Assembly: GCA_020849035.1 (NCBI GenBank)
Contig: JADLHC010000063.1
Coordinates: forward strand, 1 to 59,039
From: Planctomycetia bacterium
Lineage (GTDB): Bacteria > Planctomycetota > MHYJ01 > WSZJ01
DNA length: 59,039 nt
Direction of reading: 5' to 3'
Shown here in pieces: positions 50,901 to 58,117 of the stretch. Position 1 is the first letter of the stretch. Each line of letters begins with the position of its first letter. The notes beneath the pieces were generated by a model. That model had not been told where the DNA came from. It did not search any database and saw only the letters and a program-made list of their open reading frames with translations. Position numbers and translations under genes: made by a program.

Positions 50901-51787
50901 AGGCGAACATGGTCCTCATCCGCACGAACCAGGGCGGGGCGCTGGCGCCGGGGCTGCCGTCGATGAAGGTGTTCGACCACTGCATCGCGTGGGTGCCGGA
51001 CGCGGGGAACGGCAAGGGGATGTTCGTGGACGGGACGGCGCGGTACTACTCGGCGAAGGACCTCCCGTCGATGGACCAGGGGGCGCTCGTGTTCATCGTC
51101 CGCACCGACGACAAGGCCGCCGCGCTCATCAGCGAGTGGCTGCCGCCCGAGATGAACGACCGCCAGCGCCTCATCACGGTGACGGTGCACGAGGACGGAG
51201 GCGCGACGGTCGTGGAGAAGGGGACGGTCACGGGGATGGACGCCGGCATGATGCGGAGCCGGTTCCAGGAGGGCTCGAAGCGCGAAAAGGCGTTCGAGGA
51301 GTGGTACAGCCGGGCGTTCGACGCCGTGAAAGTCGACAAGTTGAGCTTCAACGACCTCTCGAACTACAACCTGCCGGTCGAGTACACGGCGGAGTACACG
51401 ATCCCGCGGTTCGCGCGCAAGGAGGGGCGCGGCGTGGTGATCCGGCCGTCGCTCTTCCCGTCGAAGATGCTCGAGAACTACGGACAGCTCGCCGAGCGGG
51501 AGCACGACCTGCTGCTGGAGTTCCCGCGCACGCGGAGCGAAAAAGTCGTGTTCGAGCTCCCGGACGGCTGGAAGGCGAAGAACCTCCCGCAGGGCGTGGA
51601 GCGCGACACGCCGCTCGGCGCGTTCAAGTTCCAGGCGAAGGCCGAGGGGAACCGCATCGAGGTCGAGAGCGGCATGACGATCCGCGTGCCGCGCGTCCCG
51701 AAGGGCGACTACAAGGCCTGGCGCGACTTCGCCGGCGAGATCGACCGCGCGCAGGACGACGAGATCCTGGTGGAGCCTGAGAAGTAG
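47990..51787 (+). CDS. Giant lipoprotein: TPR, DUF3857 and active transglutaminase-like domain
   Basis: The 1265-residue lipoprotein (MRLLPVALLALAGFLAGC) has, in order: a Thr/Asp/Lys-rich linker, a jelly-roll module (DWFLCGPFDNESETG...GWNVILVKV, about residues 155-330), TPR-like helices (about 340-650), DUF3857 (VVSVNDNGTCNYFTQQVIKL...), and a transglutaminase-like core with Cys in HYGDCKDTATL (about 953), His in FDHCIAW (about 995) and Asp in FVDGTARYY (about 1013). The triad is complete, so it may cut or cross-link peptides in the periplasm. A near-equal paralogue follows after 76 bases. Confidence 0.9.
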   Translation: MRLLPVALLALAGFLAGCSSDSERKPADSGGGTTATTDKPADKPADKPAPKKAALGEEEAALRQMLAGDFDAEMKAYEGLMASNAKSPMCDYYWSRYMEAADFADDDVTEEIVRATDRLLPLGLHPQAEAFARNYRMLVARGKGKIEDAEKEATELGFVRDWFLCGPFDNESETGFNSAWGPEKEFSLDKEYDGKHGRNRWFRSAARARFGVVDMARLFRLNSDVCAYAAAIVKSDATRPVAIRLGADGATKVWVNGVLALESDCYRLAGFDQDAAGAVLEKGWNVILVKVCQKGGGEDTRDLEDLTWEFSLRLTEPDGRKLTGWEAQADLEAAKAIRASEPSGLAAAAVDRGAEGALLEKVKADANDATSRARLAFLKLQRRELDENDRGARDLLQEAVKIADGEPVFWLWLAGAEDARNRRLAALQKAMELAPGSALLLLQDGELHLGQLDDYAEARFKEALAARKGMVMARTELARLYARRGGVWVNEARRIYRGIIADFPNHGIAKADLARMSDQAPVEQTKYLEERLAGWGLDEGVRGQLTGIYRRTGEFDKAIALCDGRLAIQPYDVNAHLLAAAIYESRSLWDRAMERYRAALDISPEHVGAMVDAANCSISAGKNDDAIAFLGSALAVRPNMPDVTKRLRSLKPKEKEFWRGYEADLAPYIEAAKSAKPQGDETATGVFKHDVVSVNDNGTCNYFTQQVIKLHDETAARAFQFASAIGGNFDTFSGGRAEFKTARLIRADGSVVEGERREGQWNCRFPNPRGGDVIVMEFQMEESGEPRYKGYFGLLLPLQPEYQPVAAARVTLVHPESKPIYHEAVRFADKPEIAQRDGKIVTTWEVTNVGHVKEEPRMPAFFETVPYLHFSTFKTWQDVGEWFSGLVRDRFEASAEMKDAVKKAVEGKKTRMEKIEALYQLMVSRTRYEALGLENHAYLPFKASETFERHYGDCKDTATLFVTMMREAGEEANMVLIRTNQGGALAPGLPSMKVFDHCIAWVPDAGNGKGMFVDGTARYYSAKDLPSMDQGALVFIVRTDDKAAALISEWLPPEMNDRQRLITVTVHEDGGATVVEKGTVTGMDAGMMRSRFQEGSKREKAFEEWYSRAFDAVKVDKLSFNDLSNYNLPVEYTAEYTIPRFARKEGRGVVIRPSLFPSKMLENYGQLAEREHDLLLEFPRTRSEKVVFELPDGWKAKNLPQGVERDTPLGAFKFQAKAEGNRIEVESGMTIRVPRVPKGDYKAWRDFAGEIDRAQDDEILVEPEK

Positions 51788-51863
51788 GACCGAGCGAGAC
51801 GACAAGCGACGTGCGCACCGGGCCCGCTCCCGGGCGCGCTTCCCCCAGATACCTGGAGATCCC

Positions 51864-54800
51864 ATGAAGCCCTTCCGAACGACCTCCCTGGCCGCCTGCC
51901 TGCTCCTCGCCGGTTCCGCGATGGTACGCGCGGAGGAGTCGGTCTTCTGGCTCGAGAAGGAGGCGGCGGAGGCGGCGACGGCGCGGCTGTCGAGCATCCC
52001 GGAGGGGAAGAGGACGGCGGCGGATCTCGTGAGCCTCGGCTGGGCGATCCTGCTGTACGAGAACGACACGGACCGGGCGATGGCGGAGTTCCGGAAGGCG
52101 GCGGAGATGGACCCGAAGTCCGGGGACGCCTGGGAGGGGATTCACACGGCCTCGCTGGGGAGGCTTCAGAACGACGCGGGGGCGGAGGCGGTGCGGAACC
52201 TGATGCTCCTGGAGCCGGACTCGGAGCGGACGGAGGCGCTGCTGAGGGTCGGCCGCGTCCAGCAGAACCTCTTCAACAACTGGGCGCTTCCGGCGCGGAT
52301 CGCGTTCGCGAAGGACCTGCTGGGGGCCTCGAAGAACCCGCACGTGCAGACGGCTCTCCACGCGTGGCTCGAGGATCTCTACCAGACGCAGTTCCGGACG
52401 GACCTGGCGTTCGAGGAGTGGAAGTCGCAGGGGCACGTCGTGAACTGGCAGGCGTGCGGGTTCTTCGGGCAGAACGGCGCGGCGTGCTGGGACGACCCGC
52501 TTCCGCCGGAAACCGAGTTCAAGCCCGGGGCGACGTATGCGGTGGGGACGGGGACGGCGTCGTGGGTGCCGGTGACGCACGTGGCGGGGGACACGGACGG
52601 GGCGACGGCAGTGCGGGAGTTCACGAACCGCGGGACGACGTTCTACATGCACGCCGCGCTGACGAGCCCCGAGGAGCGCGCGGGCTGGATCCGGGTGAGC
52701 ACGACGATGAGCGTCCGGCTCTGGCTGAACGGGGTGCCCGTGGGGGAGAACGACCTGATCCGGCGCGAGGCGGCCCACGAGCGGTGGTACGGCGTCACGC
52801 TGTCGGCCGGGAACAACGTGCTGCTGGTTAAGTACACCGCGCCGGGGTTCGCCTACGGGCACGACCTCACGCTCCACCACGACGACGGCCGCCCGATGAC
52901 CGACCTCGCCAGCGCCATCGTCGAGAAGGAGCCGGCGGTGAAGCGCAACGGCCGGGAGGCGCGGGGGGGCGAGCCGGCGACCGGCGTGTACGCGACGCTG
53001 GTGCCGAAGGCGAAGGACCTCTCCGCGTGCACGCTCCGCCAGGCGGTTCTCGTCGTGCAGCTCCTCCAGGAGATCGGCCTGTCCGAGCCCGCCGAGGAGC
53101 TGTGCAGCCGCGTCTTCGAGCGCGCTTCGGGCTGCGCCTACGTGCAGTTCTTCCGCGGCGGCTTCGTGGCGGAGTACGAGTTCCTGCCGCCCTCCCGCCG
53201 CGCCAACATCGCCCGCACGCACCAGGAGCGAGCCGTCGCGCTCGACCCGCGGTTCGTCCCGGCGCTCCTGTCGCTGTCGCGGGAGAAGGCCGCCAAGGAG
53301 ACCGAGGCCGCGATCGAGCTTCTCCAGCAGGCCCTCTCGGCCAATCCCTCCTGCGCCGAGGCCTGGTCCGCCCTCGCCGCGATCCAGGGCGGGCGCGGGT
53401 GGCGCGCCGAGCAGAAGGCCGCCCTCCGAAAAGCCGCCGAGTGCGGTCCCGGCGATTTCCGCTACGCCGCCGCCGTCGCCCGCGACCACGCCGGCGAGCT
53501 CAACTACCCCGCGGCCTTCGAGATCATCGCCGCCGTCAAGAAGGACCACGGCCTCGTCGCCTGGTGGGAGGAAGTCGACCTCCTCGCCCAGGCCGGACGC
53601 GTCGACGAACAGCTCTCCGTCCTCGAAACCTGCCGCGCGCGCTACCCCCGCAACGACGGCGTCGTCCTGCAGATCGCCGCGCTCCGCGAGCGGCAGGGAA
53701 AGCTCGACGAGGCGGAAGCGCTTCTCAAGGAGGTCTGCGCCCGCAACCCGCGGAACGGCGGAATGCTCCAGCGCCTGCTGCAGTTCCACATCGACCACGA
53801 GCAGCTGGACAAGGCGCGCGAGACGATGGCCGCGATCATGAAGGCCCCGGCGCGGCAGGGCGGCTACGACGAGGCCACCCGCCGGTACGTCGAGTTCCTC
53901 GGCGGGAACGAGGACGCCTGGACGCGCCCGTGGGACGTCGACGTGCGGAAACTGGTGAAGGAGGCGCCGTCGCCGGACACGTTCGGCAAGACGCTTCACA
54001 CCGTCACGCTCTTCGAGCAGCGGCTCGTGCGGGTGCTCGGCGACGATTTCAAGTGGGTGGAGGAGGACGAGCACCGGGTGGTGATGATCCTGTCGAAGGA
54101 GGGCGGCGAGCAGTACGGGCAGCTTCCGCTCGGCCGCGGCGAGTGGGCGCGGTTCCGCATCCGCGAGCTCCGCGTCTTCACGCCGGACGGCCGGATTCTC
54201 GAGGCCGACGGCGCCCAGGACCGCGGCGGGATCCGCATGCCGGAACTCGAGCGCGGGGCGATCCTCGAGTACCGCACCGCGCGCGCGAACGGCCCGATCG
54301 GCGTCGACCAGCCCGCATTCGCGGTCGAGGCGCCCGCGCCGTTCCAGCACTTCAATGAGCCCGTGCGTCACAGCCGCTACGTCGTCGTCATGCCGAAGAA
54401 CGCCCCGGTGCGGCTCGTTGCGCGGCGCTTCGAGGAGGCGAAGGTCACGGAGGACGCGGCGACGCGGACGTACGCGTGGGAGTTCCGGGATCTGGAGGAG
54501 ATCGAGGAAGAGCTGATGCCGTCGCCGGAGGAGGAGTGGCTGCCGACGGTGCGGTTCCTTTCCGGGGCGGCATCGTCGGAGGCGATGGTGGAGGCGTACC
54601 GGTCGCAGGCGCTGGGCCTGCCGCTGACGGCGGACGTGCGGGCGAAGGCCGCGGAGCTGACGGCGGGGTGCGCGGACCGGGAGGCGAAGGCGCGGGCGCT
54701 GTACCGGTACGTCGTCGCGGAGATCAAGGACGGCCCGAGCCGGATTCCGAGCCACACGCTGGCGGAGAAGCAGGGGCAGGCGGACGACCTGTTCATGGCG

Positions 54801-55721
54801 CTCCTGCGCGCGGCGGACGTGCCGTTCGGGCTGGCGTTCTGCCGCGACCCGCGGCCGATGTGGCGGGAATTCGACCCGGAGCTGGAGTCGCCGCCGTACG
54901 GCACCCTGGTGCTGTACGTTCACCTGGACCGCTCCGACATCTGGCTCTGGCCGTCCCGCTGGAACGCCTGGGGTGCCCTCCCGAACAACGTCTACGGCGG
55001 GGAGGCCATGGTCGTCGAGGGGCGCAATGTCTACTTCCGCCAGCTTCCCTCCATCACGCTGGACCGCAAGGTCGTCTCGGTGAAGCTCCGCGCGACGATC
55101 GACGAGTCCGCCATGTCCGACGTCGGCGGGTCCATGGTGTTCCCGCAGGGGATCGCCGGCATGGTCCGCAACCAGCTCGAGCAGGGCGTCGACGCCACCC
55201 AGCTCAGGAACTTCATCCAGCAGCGCGCCAACATCCTGTTCCGCGGCGTCACGGTCTCGAAGACCGCCGTCAGCGAATTCGACATCGACACGCCGGAGGT
55301 CGCAATCTCGTTCGAGGGGACCTGCAAGAGCTTCGCGCAGCGCAAGAAGGACAGCGACCTCATCACCTTCCGGGCAATCACGCCGCCGCTGAACCTGTCC
55401 CAGCAGCTTGTCCAGCAGGCCGAGCGCAAGCTGCCGATGCGCGCGTACTGGGCCCAGAACGTCACGACCTGGGGCACGATCACGATCGAGCTGCCCGACT
55501 GCGACGAGGTCCGCGTCCCCGACAGCGTCGCCCTCGCGACCGAGTTCGGAACATACAACCTGACCTACCGTCTCGAAGGACGGACGCTCTCCGTCGAGCG
55601 CCGCGCGGAGTTCAACCAGATGGACATCGACCCCGAGCGCTGGTCGGCCCTTGTGCAGATGCTGAAGGCGATCGACGACGCGGAGAAGAGGCAGGTGGTG
55701 GTGAAGGTGAAGGGGAAGTAG
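51864..55721 (+). CDS. Giant exported DUF3857/transglutaminase paralogue with lost active site
   Basis: The 1285-residue protein has a signal peptide (KPFRTTSLAACLLLAGSAMVRA), TPRs, a jelly-roll module (VNWQACGFFGQNGAACWDDP...), more TPRs (LDPRFVPALLSLSREKAAKET, NPSCAEAWSALAAIQGG), DUF3857 (EEDEHRVVMILSKEGGEQYG...) and a transglutaminase fold. Aligned to its neighbour, GDCKD becomes GQADD, the His of DHCIAW becomes part of GTLVLYV, and the Asp of FVDGTA becomes WLWPSR. All three catalytic residues are gone, so it is probably a structural or regulatory pseudoenzyme. GGAG precedes the ATG. Confidence 0.9.
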   Translation: MKPFRTTSLAACLLLAGSAMVRAEESVFWLEKEAAEAATARLSSIPEGKRTAADLVSLGWAILLYENDTDRAMAEFRKAAEMDPKSGDAWEGIHTASLGRLQNDAGAEAVRNLMLLEPDSERTEALLRVGRVQQNLFNNWALPARIAFAKDLLGASKNPHVQTALHAWLEDLYQTQFRTDLAFEEWKSQGHVVNWQACGFFGQNGAACWDDPLPPETEFKPGATYAVGTGTASWVPVTHVAGDTDGATAVREFTNRGTTFYMHAALTSPEERAGWIRVSTTMSVRLWLNGVPVGENDLIRREAAHERWYGVTLSAGNNVLLVKYTAPGFAYGHDLTLHHDDGRPMTDLASAIVEKEPAVKRNGREARGGEPATGVYATLVPKAKDLSACTLRQAVLVVQLLQEIGLSEPAEELCSRVFERASGCAYVQFFRGGFVAEYEFLPPSRRANIARTHQERAVALDPRFVPALLSLSREKAAKETEAAIELLQQALSANPSCAEAWSALAAIQGGRGWRAEQKAALRKAAECGPGDFRYAAAVARDHAGELNYPAAFEIIAAVKKDHGLVAWWEEVDLLAQAGRVDEQLSVLETCRARYPRNDGVVLQIAALRERQGKLDEAEALLKEVCARNPRNGGMLQRLLQFHIDHEQLDKARETMAAIMKAPARQGGYDEATRRYVEFLGGNEDAWTRPWDVDVRKLVKEAPSPDTFGKTLHTVTLFEQRLVRVLGDDFKWVEEDEHRVVMILSKEGGEQYGQLPLGRGEWARFRIRELRVFTPDGRILEADGAQDRGGIRMPELERGAILEYRTARANGPIGVDQPAFAVEAPAPFQHFNEPVRHSRYVVVMPKNAPVRLVARRFEEAKVTEDAATRTYAWEFRDLEEIEEELMPSPEEEWLPTVRFLSGAASSEAMVEAYRSQALGLPLTADVRAKAAELTAGCADREAKARALYRYVVAEIKDGPSRIPSHTLAEKQGQADDLFMALLRAADVPFGLAFCRDPRPMWREFDPELESPPYGTLVLYVHLDRSDIWLWPSRWNAWGALPNNVYGGEAMVVEGRNVYFRQLPSITLDRKVVSVKLRATIDESAMSDVGGSMVFPQGIAGMVRNQLEQGVDATQLRNFIQQRANILFRGVTVSKTAVSEFDIDTPEVAISFEGTCKSFAQRKKDSDLITFRAITPPLNLSQQLVQQAERKLPMRAYWAQNVTTWGTITIELPDCDEVRVPDSVALATEFGTYNLTYRLEGRTLSVERRAEFNQMDIDPERWSALVQMLKAIDDAEKRQVVVKVKGK

Positions 55722-56158
55722 TTGTCAGCGGCCAGCGGTCAGTGGCGAGCGGCGAGTGGCGAGTGGCGAGTGGCGAGTGGCGAGTGGCGAGTGGCGAGTG
55801 GCGAGTGGCGAGTCGGCCGGGAACGGCGCTCGCTGCCGTGAGCCGGGTGAAAGTCGCACGAGCTGGCGGAGGAGGCGTGCCTGCTCATTGCCCTTGGTGT
55901 GGGGCAGACATTTCACCCGCCGCCCATGGAGAAGGCGCGTGCAGCGCGACCGGATCCGGGTTCTCGAGACCCCGGCCGGAGTTGCCGGGACACCTGCAGC
56001 CGGCAGCAGCTGGGGAACCGGTCGAACCCGATCTCCGCAGGGACCGACACGGGAATCCCGTTCCCTGACCGCGACCTTCGAGTCGCGACAAGCGGACGAT
56101 TCGCTCTCTCAACCCCGCCCTTCGCCCCGGCAGTACGCCCCCGCTGTACGCCCCCGCC
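55722..56158. other. 437-base spacer between convergent genes
   Basis: No convincing gene. It holds the heptamer array (55725-55815), a stretch reading GCCGGGTGAAAGTCGCACG (55841-55859) that recalls a group II intron segment but does not fold like one, a palindrome ACGGGAATCCCGT (56049-56061), a hairpin CGCGAC-CTTCGA-GTCGCG (56070-56087), and a 13-base tandem repeat at its right end. It lies between stop codons of convergent genes. Confidence 0.6.
55725..55815. repeat. Tandem heptamer array
   Basis: Thirteen 7-mers: TCAGCGG, CCAGCGG, TCAGTGG, CGAGCGG, eight CGAGTGG, then a degenerate CGAGTCG. It begins 3 bases after the stop of the second giant gene. Confidence 0.9.
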
Positions 56159-56171
56159 CTACGCCCCCGCC
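56133..56171. repeat. Three-copy 13-base tandem repeat
   Basis: GTACGCCCCCGCT, GTACGCCCCCGCC and CTACGCCCCCGCC in tandem. The third copy contains the stop codon of the minus-strand isoaspartyl peptidase gene. Confidence 0.8.
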
Positions 56172-57043
56172 TTTCCCACCTGCATCCACTTCGCGGTGTT
56201 CGCGCGGCCCAGCCGTCCCCGCCGGTCCACGCCGATGATCCCGCACTCGACGCCGTGGGCCAGCGCGTGCTTCGCGGTCGCGTCGAGCGCGGCCTGGCAG
56301 GACATCCGGCGCATCAGCTCCACCGCGTGCCGGCCGAGGCAGTGCCGCATGACCCCCTCGCCGTGGCCGGTCATCGAGATGGCGCCGAACGGGTTCGCGC
56401 AGGTGCCGGCGCCCGGGATCGGCGTGTCGCCGACCCGCCCCGGGAGCTTCATCCAGATCCCGCCCGTGGACGTCGCGGCGACGAAGCGGCCCCGCTCGTC
56501 GATCGCACAGGCGCCGACCGTCTCGAACAGCCCGTAGGCCTTCTGCCAGCGCGCCATGCGCTTCCAGAACCGGAAGTCCGGGCCGTCCCTGCCGCGCCGG
56601 AGGTCGTCGCGGAGCCTGCGCCAGGCGGTGAGGCGCTCGGGGGTGCGGGGGTCGTGGTCGGGGTGGCCCATGAGGCGCGCGAAGCGGGTGGCGCCGGCGC
56701 CCACGAGGAGGTGGTGATCGGTCTTCTCCATGACGGCGCGGGCGACGGAGATGGGGTAGCGCGTGCGGCGGAGGCCGGCGACGGCGCCGACGCGGCCGTC
56801 GTGGGTCATGAGGCAGGCGTCGAGCTCGCACCCGCCGTCGAGGGTGAGGACTGCGCCGGTGCCGGCGTCGAAGATCGGGTGGTCCTCGAGGATGCGGATG
56901 GCGCGTTCGACCATGTCCACCGCCGAGCGGCCGCGGAGTCCTTCGGCGGCGGCGCGATCGAGCACGCCCTGGCGCTCGCCGGTCGGGCCCGTCGGGCCGC
57001 GGCCGGCGCCGCCGTGCACGATGATGGACTTGCGGGAGCTCAT
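56159..57043 (-). CDS. Isoaspartyl peptidase/L-asparaginase (family T2), copy 2
   Basis: A 294-residue Ntn-hydrolase. It is made as a precursor that cleaves itself to expose a Thr nucleophile, then hydrolyses isoaspartyl peptides or asparagine. Motifs are SIIVHGGAGRG, FDAGTGAVLTLDG, DHHLLVGAGATRFAR, ETVGACAIDERGRFVAATSTGG with the Thr of TVGA, LPGRVGDTPIPGAGTCAN, and MTGHGEG. It lacks a signal peptide. Its ATG overlaps the copy-1 stop (ATGA). The stop codon lies within a 13-base tandem repeat. Confidence 0.94.
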   Translation of the reverse strand: MSSRKSIIVHGGAGRGPTGPTGERQGVLDRAAAEGLRGRSAVDMVERAIRILEDHPIFDAGTGAVLTLDGGCELDACLMTHDGRVGAVAGLRRTRYPISVARAVMEKTDHHLLVGAGATRFARLMGHPDHDPRTPERLTAWRRLRDDLRRGRDGPDFRFWKRMARWQKAYGLFETVGACAIDERGRFVAATSTGGIWMKLPGRVGDTPIPGAGTCANPFGAISMTGHGEGVMRHCLGRHAVELMRRMSCQAALDATAKHALAHGVECGIIGVDRRGRLGRANTAKWMQVGKAGA

Positions 57044-57939
57044 GCGCGAGCCGTGGGCATCCATTCGGCGCAGGTCGCCTCGCCGGGGCGGCCTTCCGCA
57101 TCCACGCCAATCAGGCCGGCCTCGACCCCGTTGCGGCGGGCGAAGGCGATGGCGCGGTCGAGGGCCTGCTGGCAGGGATGGGTCTTCATGAGGTCGCAGG
57201 CGACTTTCGCAAGGCCGATCCTCAGGATTCCCTCGCCGTGGCCGGTTGCCGAGACCGCTCCGTCGGGGCATGCGTACGTCCCACCTCCGAGGATCGGGGA
57301 GTCGCCGACGCGCCCGGGAAGCTTGAGCCAGATGCCGCCGGTCGAGGTCGCGACCGCGACGCGGCCTTTCGCGTCCCGCGCCACGGCGCCTATCGTCGAG
57401 TGATGCCCGCGCTCCTCGCGCGGCAGGTACCGTTCCAGCCAGGGGCGCGTCCGCGTCCAGTAGCGGTCCTCCGAAGGCGACCCGCCCGCGCGCAGCTTCG
57501 CGACCAGCTCCTTCCAGCGCTTCTTCCGCTCCGGCGTCCGGGGGTCGTACCGCCCGAAACCCGCGCATCGTGCAAACCGCGTCGCCCCCCCGCCGACCAG
57601 CAGGTGGTGGTCCGTCTGCTCCATCACCGCCCGCGCGACGGAGACGGGATTCCGGACGCCCGTGATCCCCCCGACCGCGCCGGCGCGGAAGTCCCCCGTC
57701 ATCACCGCCGCGTCCATCTCCACACGCCCTTCCAACGTCAGCACGCTTCCCGTCCCCGCGTTGAAGAACGGGCTGTCCTCGAGGCACCGCGCGGCGCGCT
57801 CGGCCATGTCCAGTGCTGTCCGGCCGCGCAGTCCCTCGCGCACCGCGCGCTCCAGGGCTTCCTGGCGGCCCTCGGGGATCTTCGCGGGCCGGCGGCCACA
57901 GCCGCCATGGACGACGAGCATGGTGCGGGTGGGGGGCAT
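57040..57939 (-). CDS. Isoaspartyl peptidase/L-asparaginase (family T2), copy 1
   Basis: A 299-residue paralogue with the same motifs: MLVVHGGCGRRPAK, FNAGTGSVLTLEG, DHHLLVGGGATRFAR, HHSTIGAVARDAKGRVAVATSTGG (Thr of TIGA), LPGRVGDSPILGGGTYA, TGHGEG. It is cytoplasmic. Both copies seem catalytically competent, so they may differ in substrate, for example isoaspartyl peptide length or N-glycan-Asn. The two overlap by ATGA and would be cotranscribed. Confidence 0.94.
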   Translation of the reverse strand: MPPTRTMLVVHGGCGRRPAKIPEGRQEALERAVREGLRGRTALDMAERAARCLEDSPFFNAGTGSVLTLEGRVEMDAAVMTGDFRAGAVGGITGVRNPVSVARAVMEQTDHHLLVGGGATRFARCAGFGRYDPRTPERKKRWKELVAKLRAGGSPSEDRYWTRTRPWLERYLPREERGHHSTIGAVARDAKGRVAVATSTGGIWLKLPGRVGDSPILGGGTYACPDGAVSATGHGEGILRIGLAKVACDLMKTHPCQQALDRAIAFARRNGVEAGLIGVDAEGRPGEATCAEWMPTARA

Positions 57940-58087
57940 GAGGAGGCCGCGGCTCGGGGAGCCTGGCCGTCACAACATCGGCAGGCGCGCCGGGGCGGCT
58001 TGACTCCTTCCGCAACCCCTTATGCGGACGTCGGTTGCGATCTGGCCGCGGGGCGCTTTCTCTTTCCCGACCCCCCCTTCCCCGTGC

Positions 58088-58093
58088 TACACT
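58088..58093 (+). promoter_or_regulatory. -10 box of the coiled-coil gene
   Basis: TACACT, 24 bases before the ATG at 58118. A second candidate pair, TTGACT (58000-58005) with TATGCG (58021-58026), lies further upstream. Confidence 0.4.
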
Positions 58094-58117
58094 CGCCCTT
58101 CCACTTCAGGAGGCTCC

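Noticed and set aside
55725..55815. Possible CRISPR array
   Set aside because: Units are 7 bases in direct tandem without spacers; no cas gene is near.
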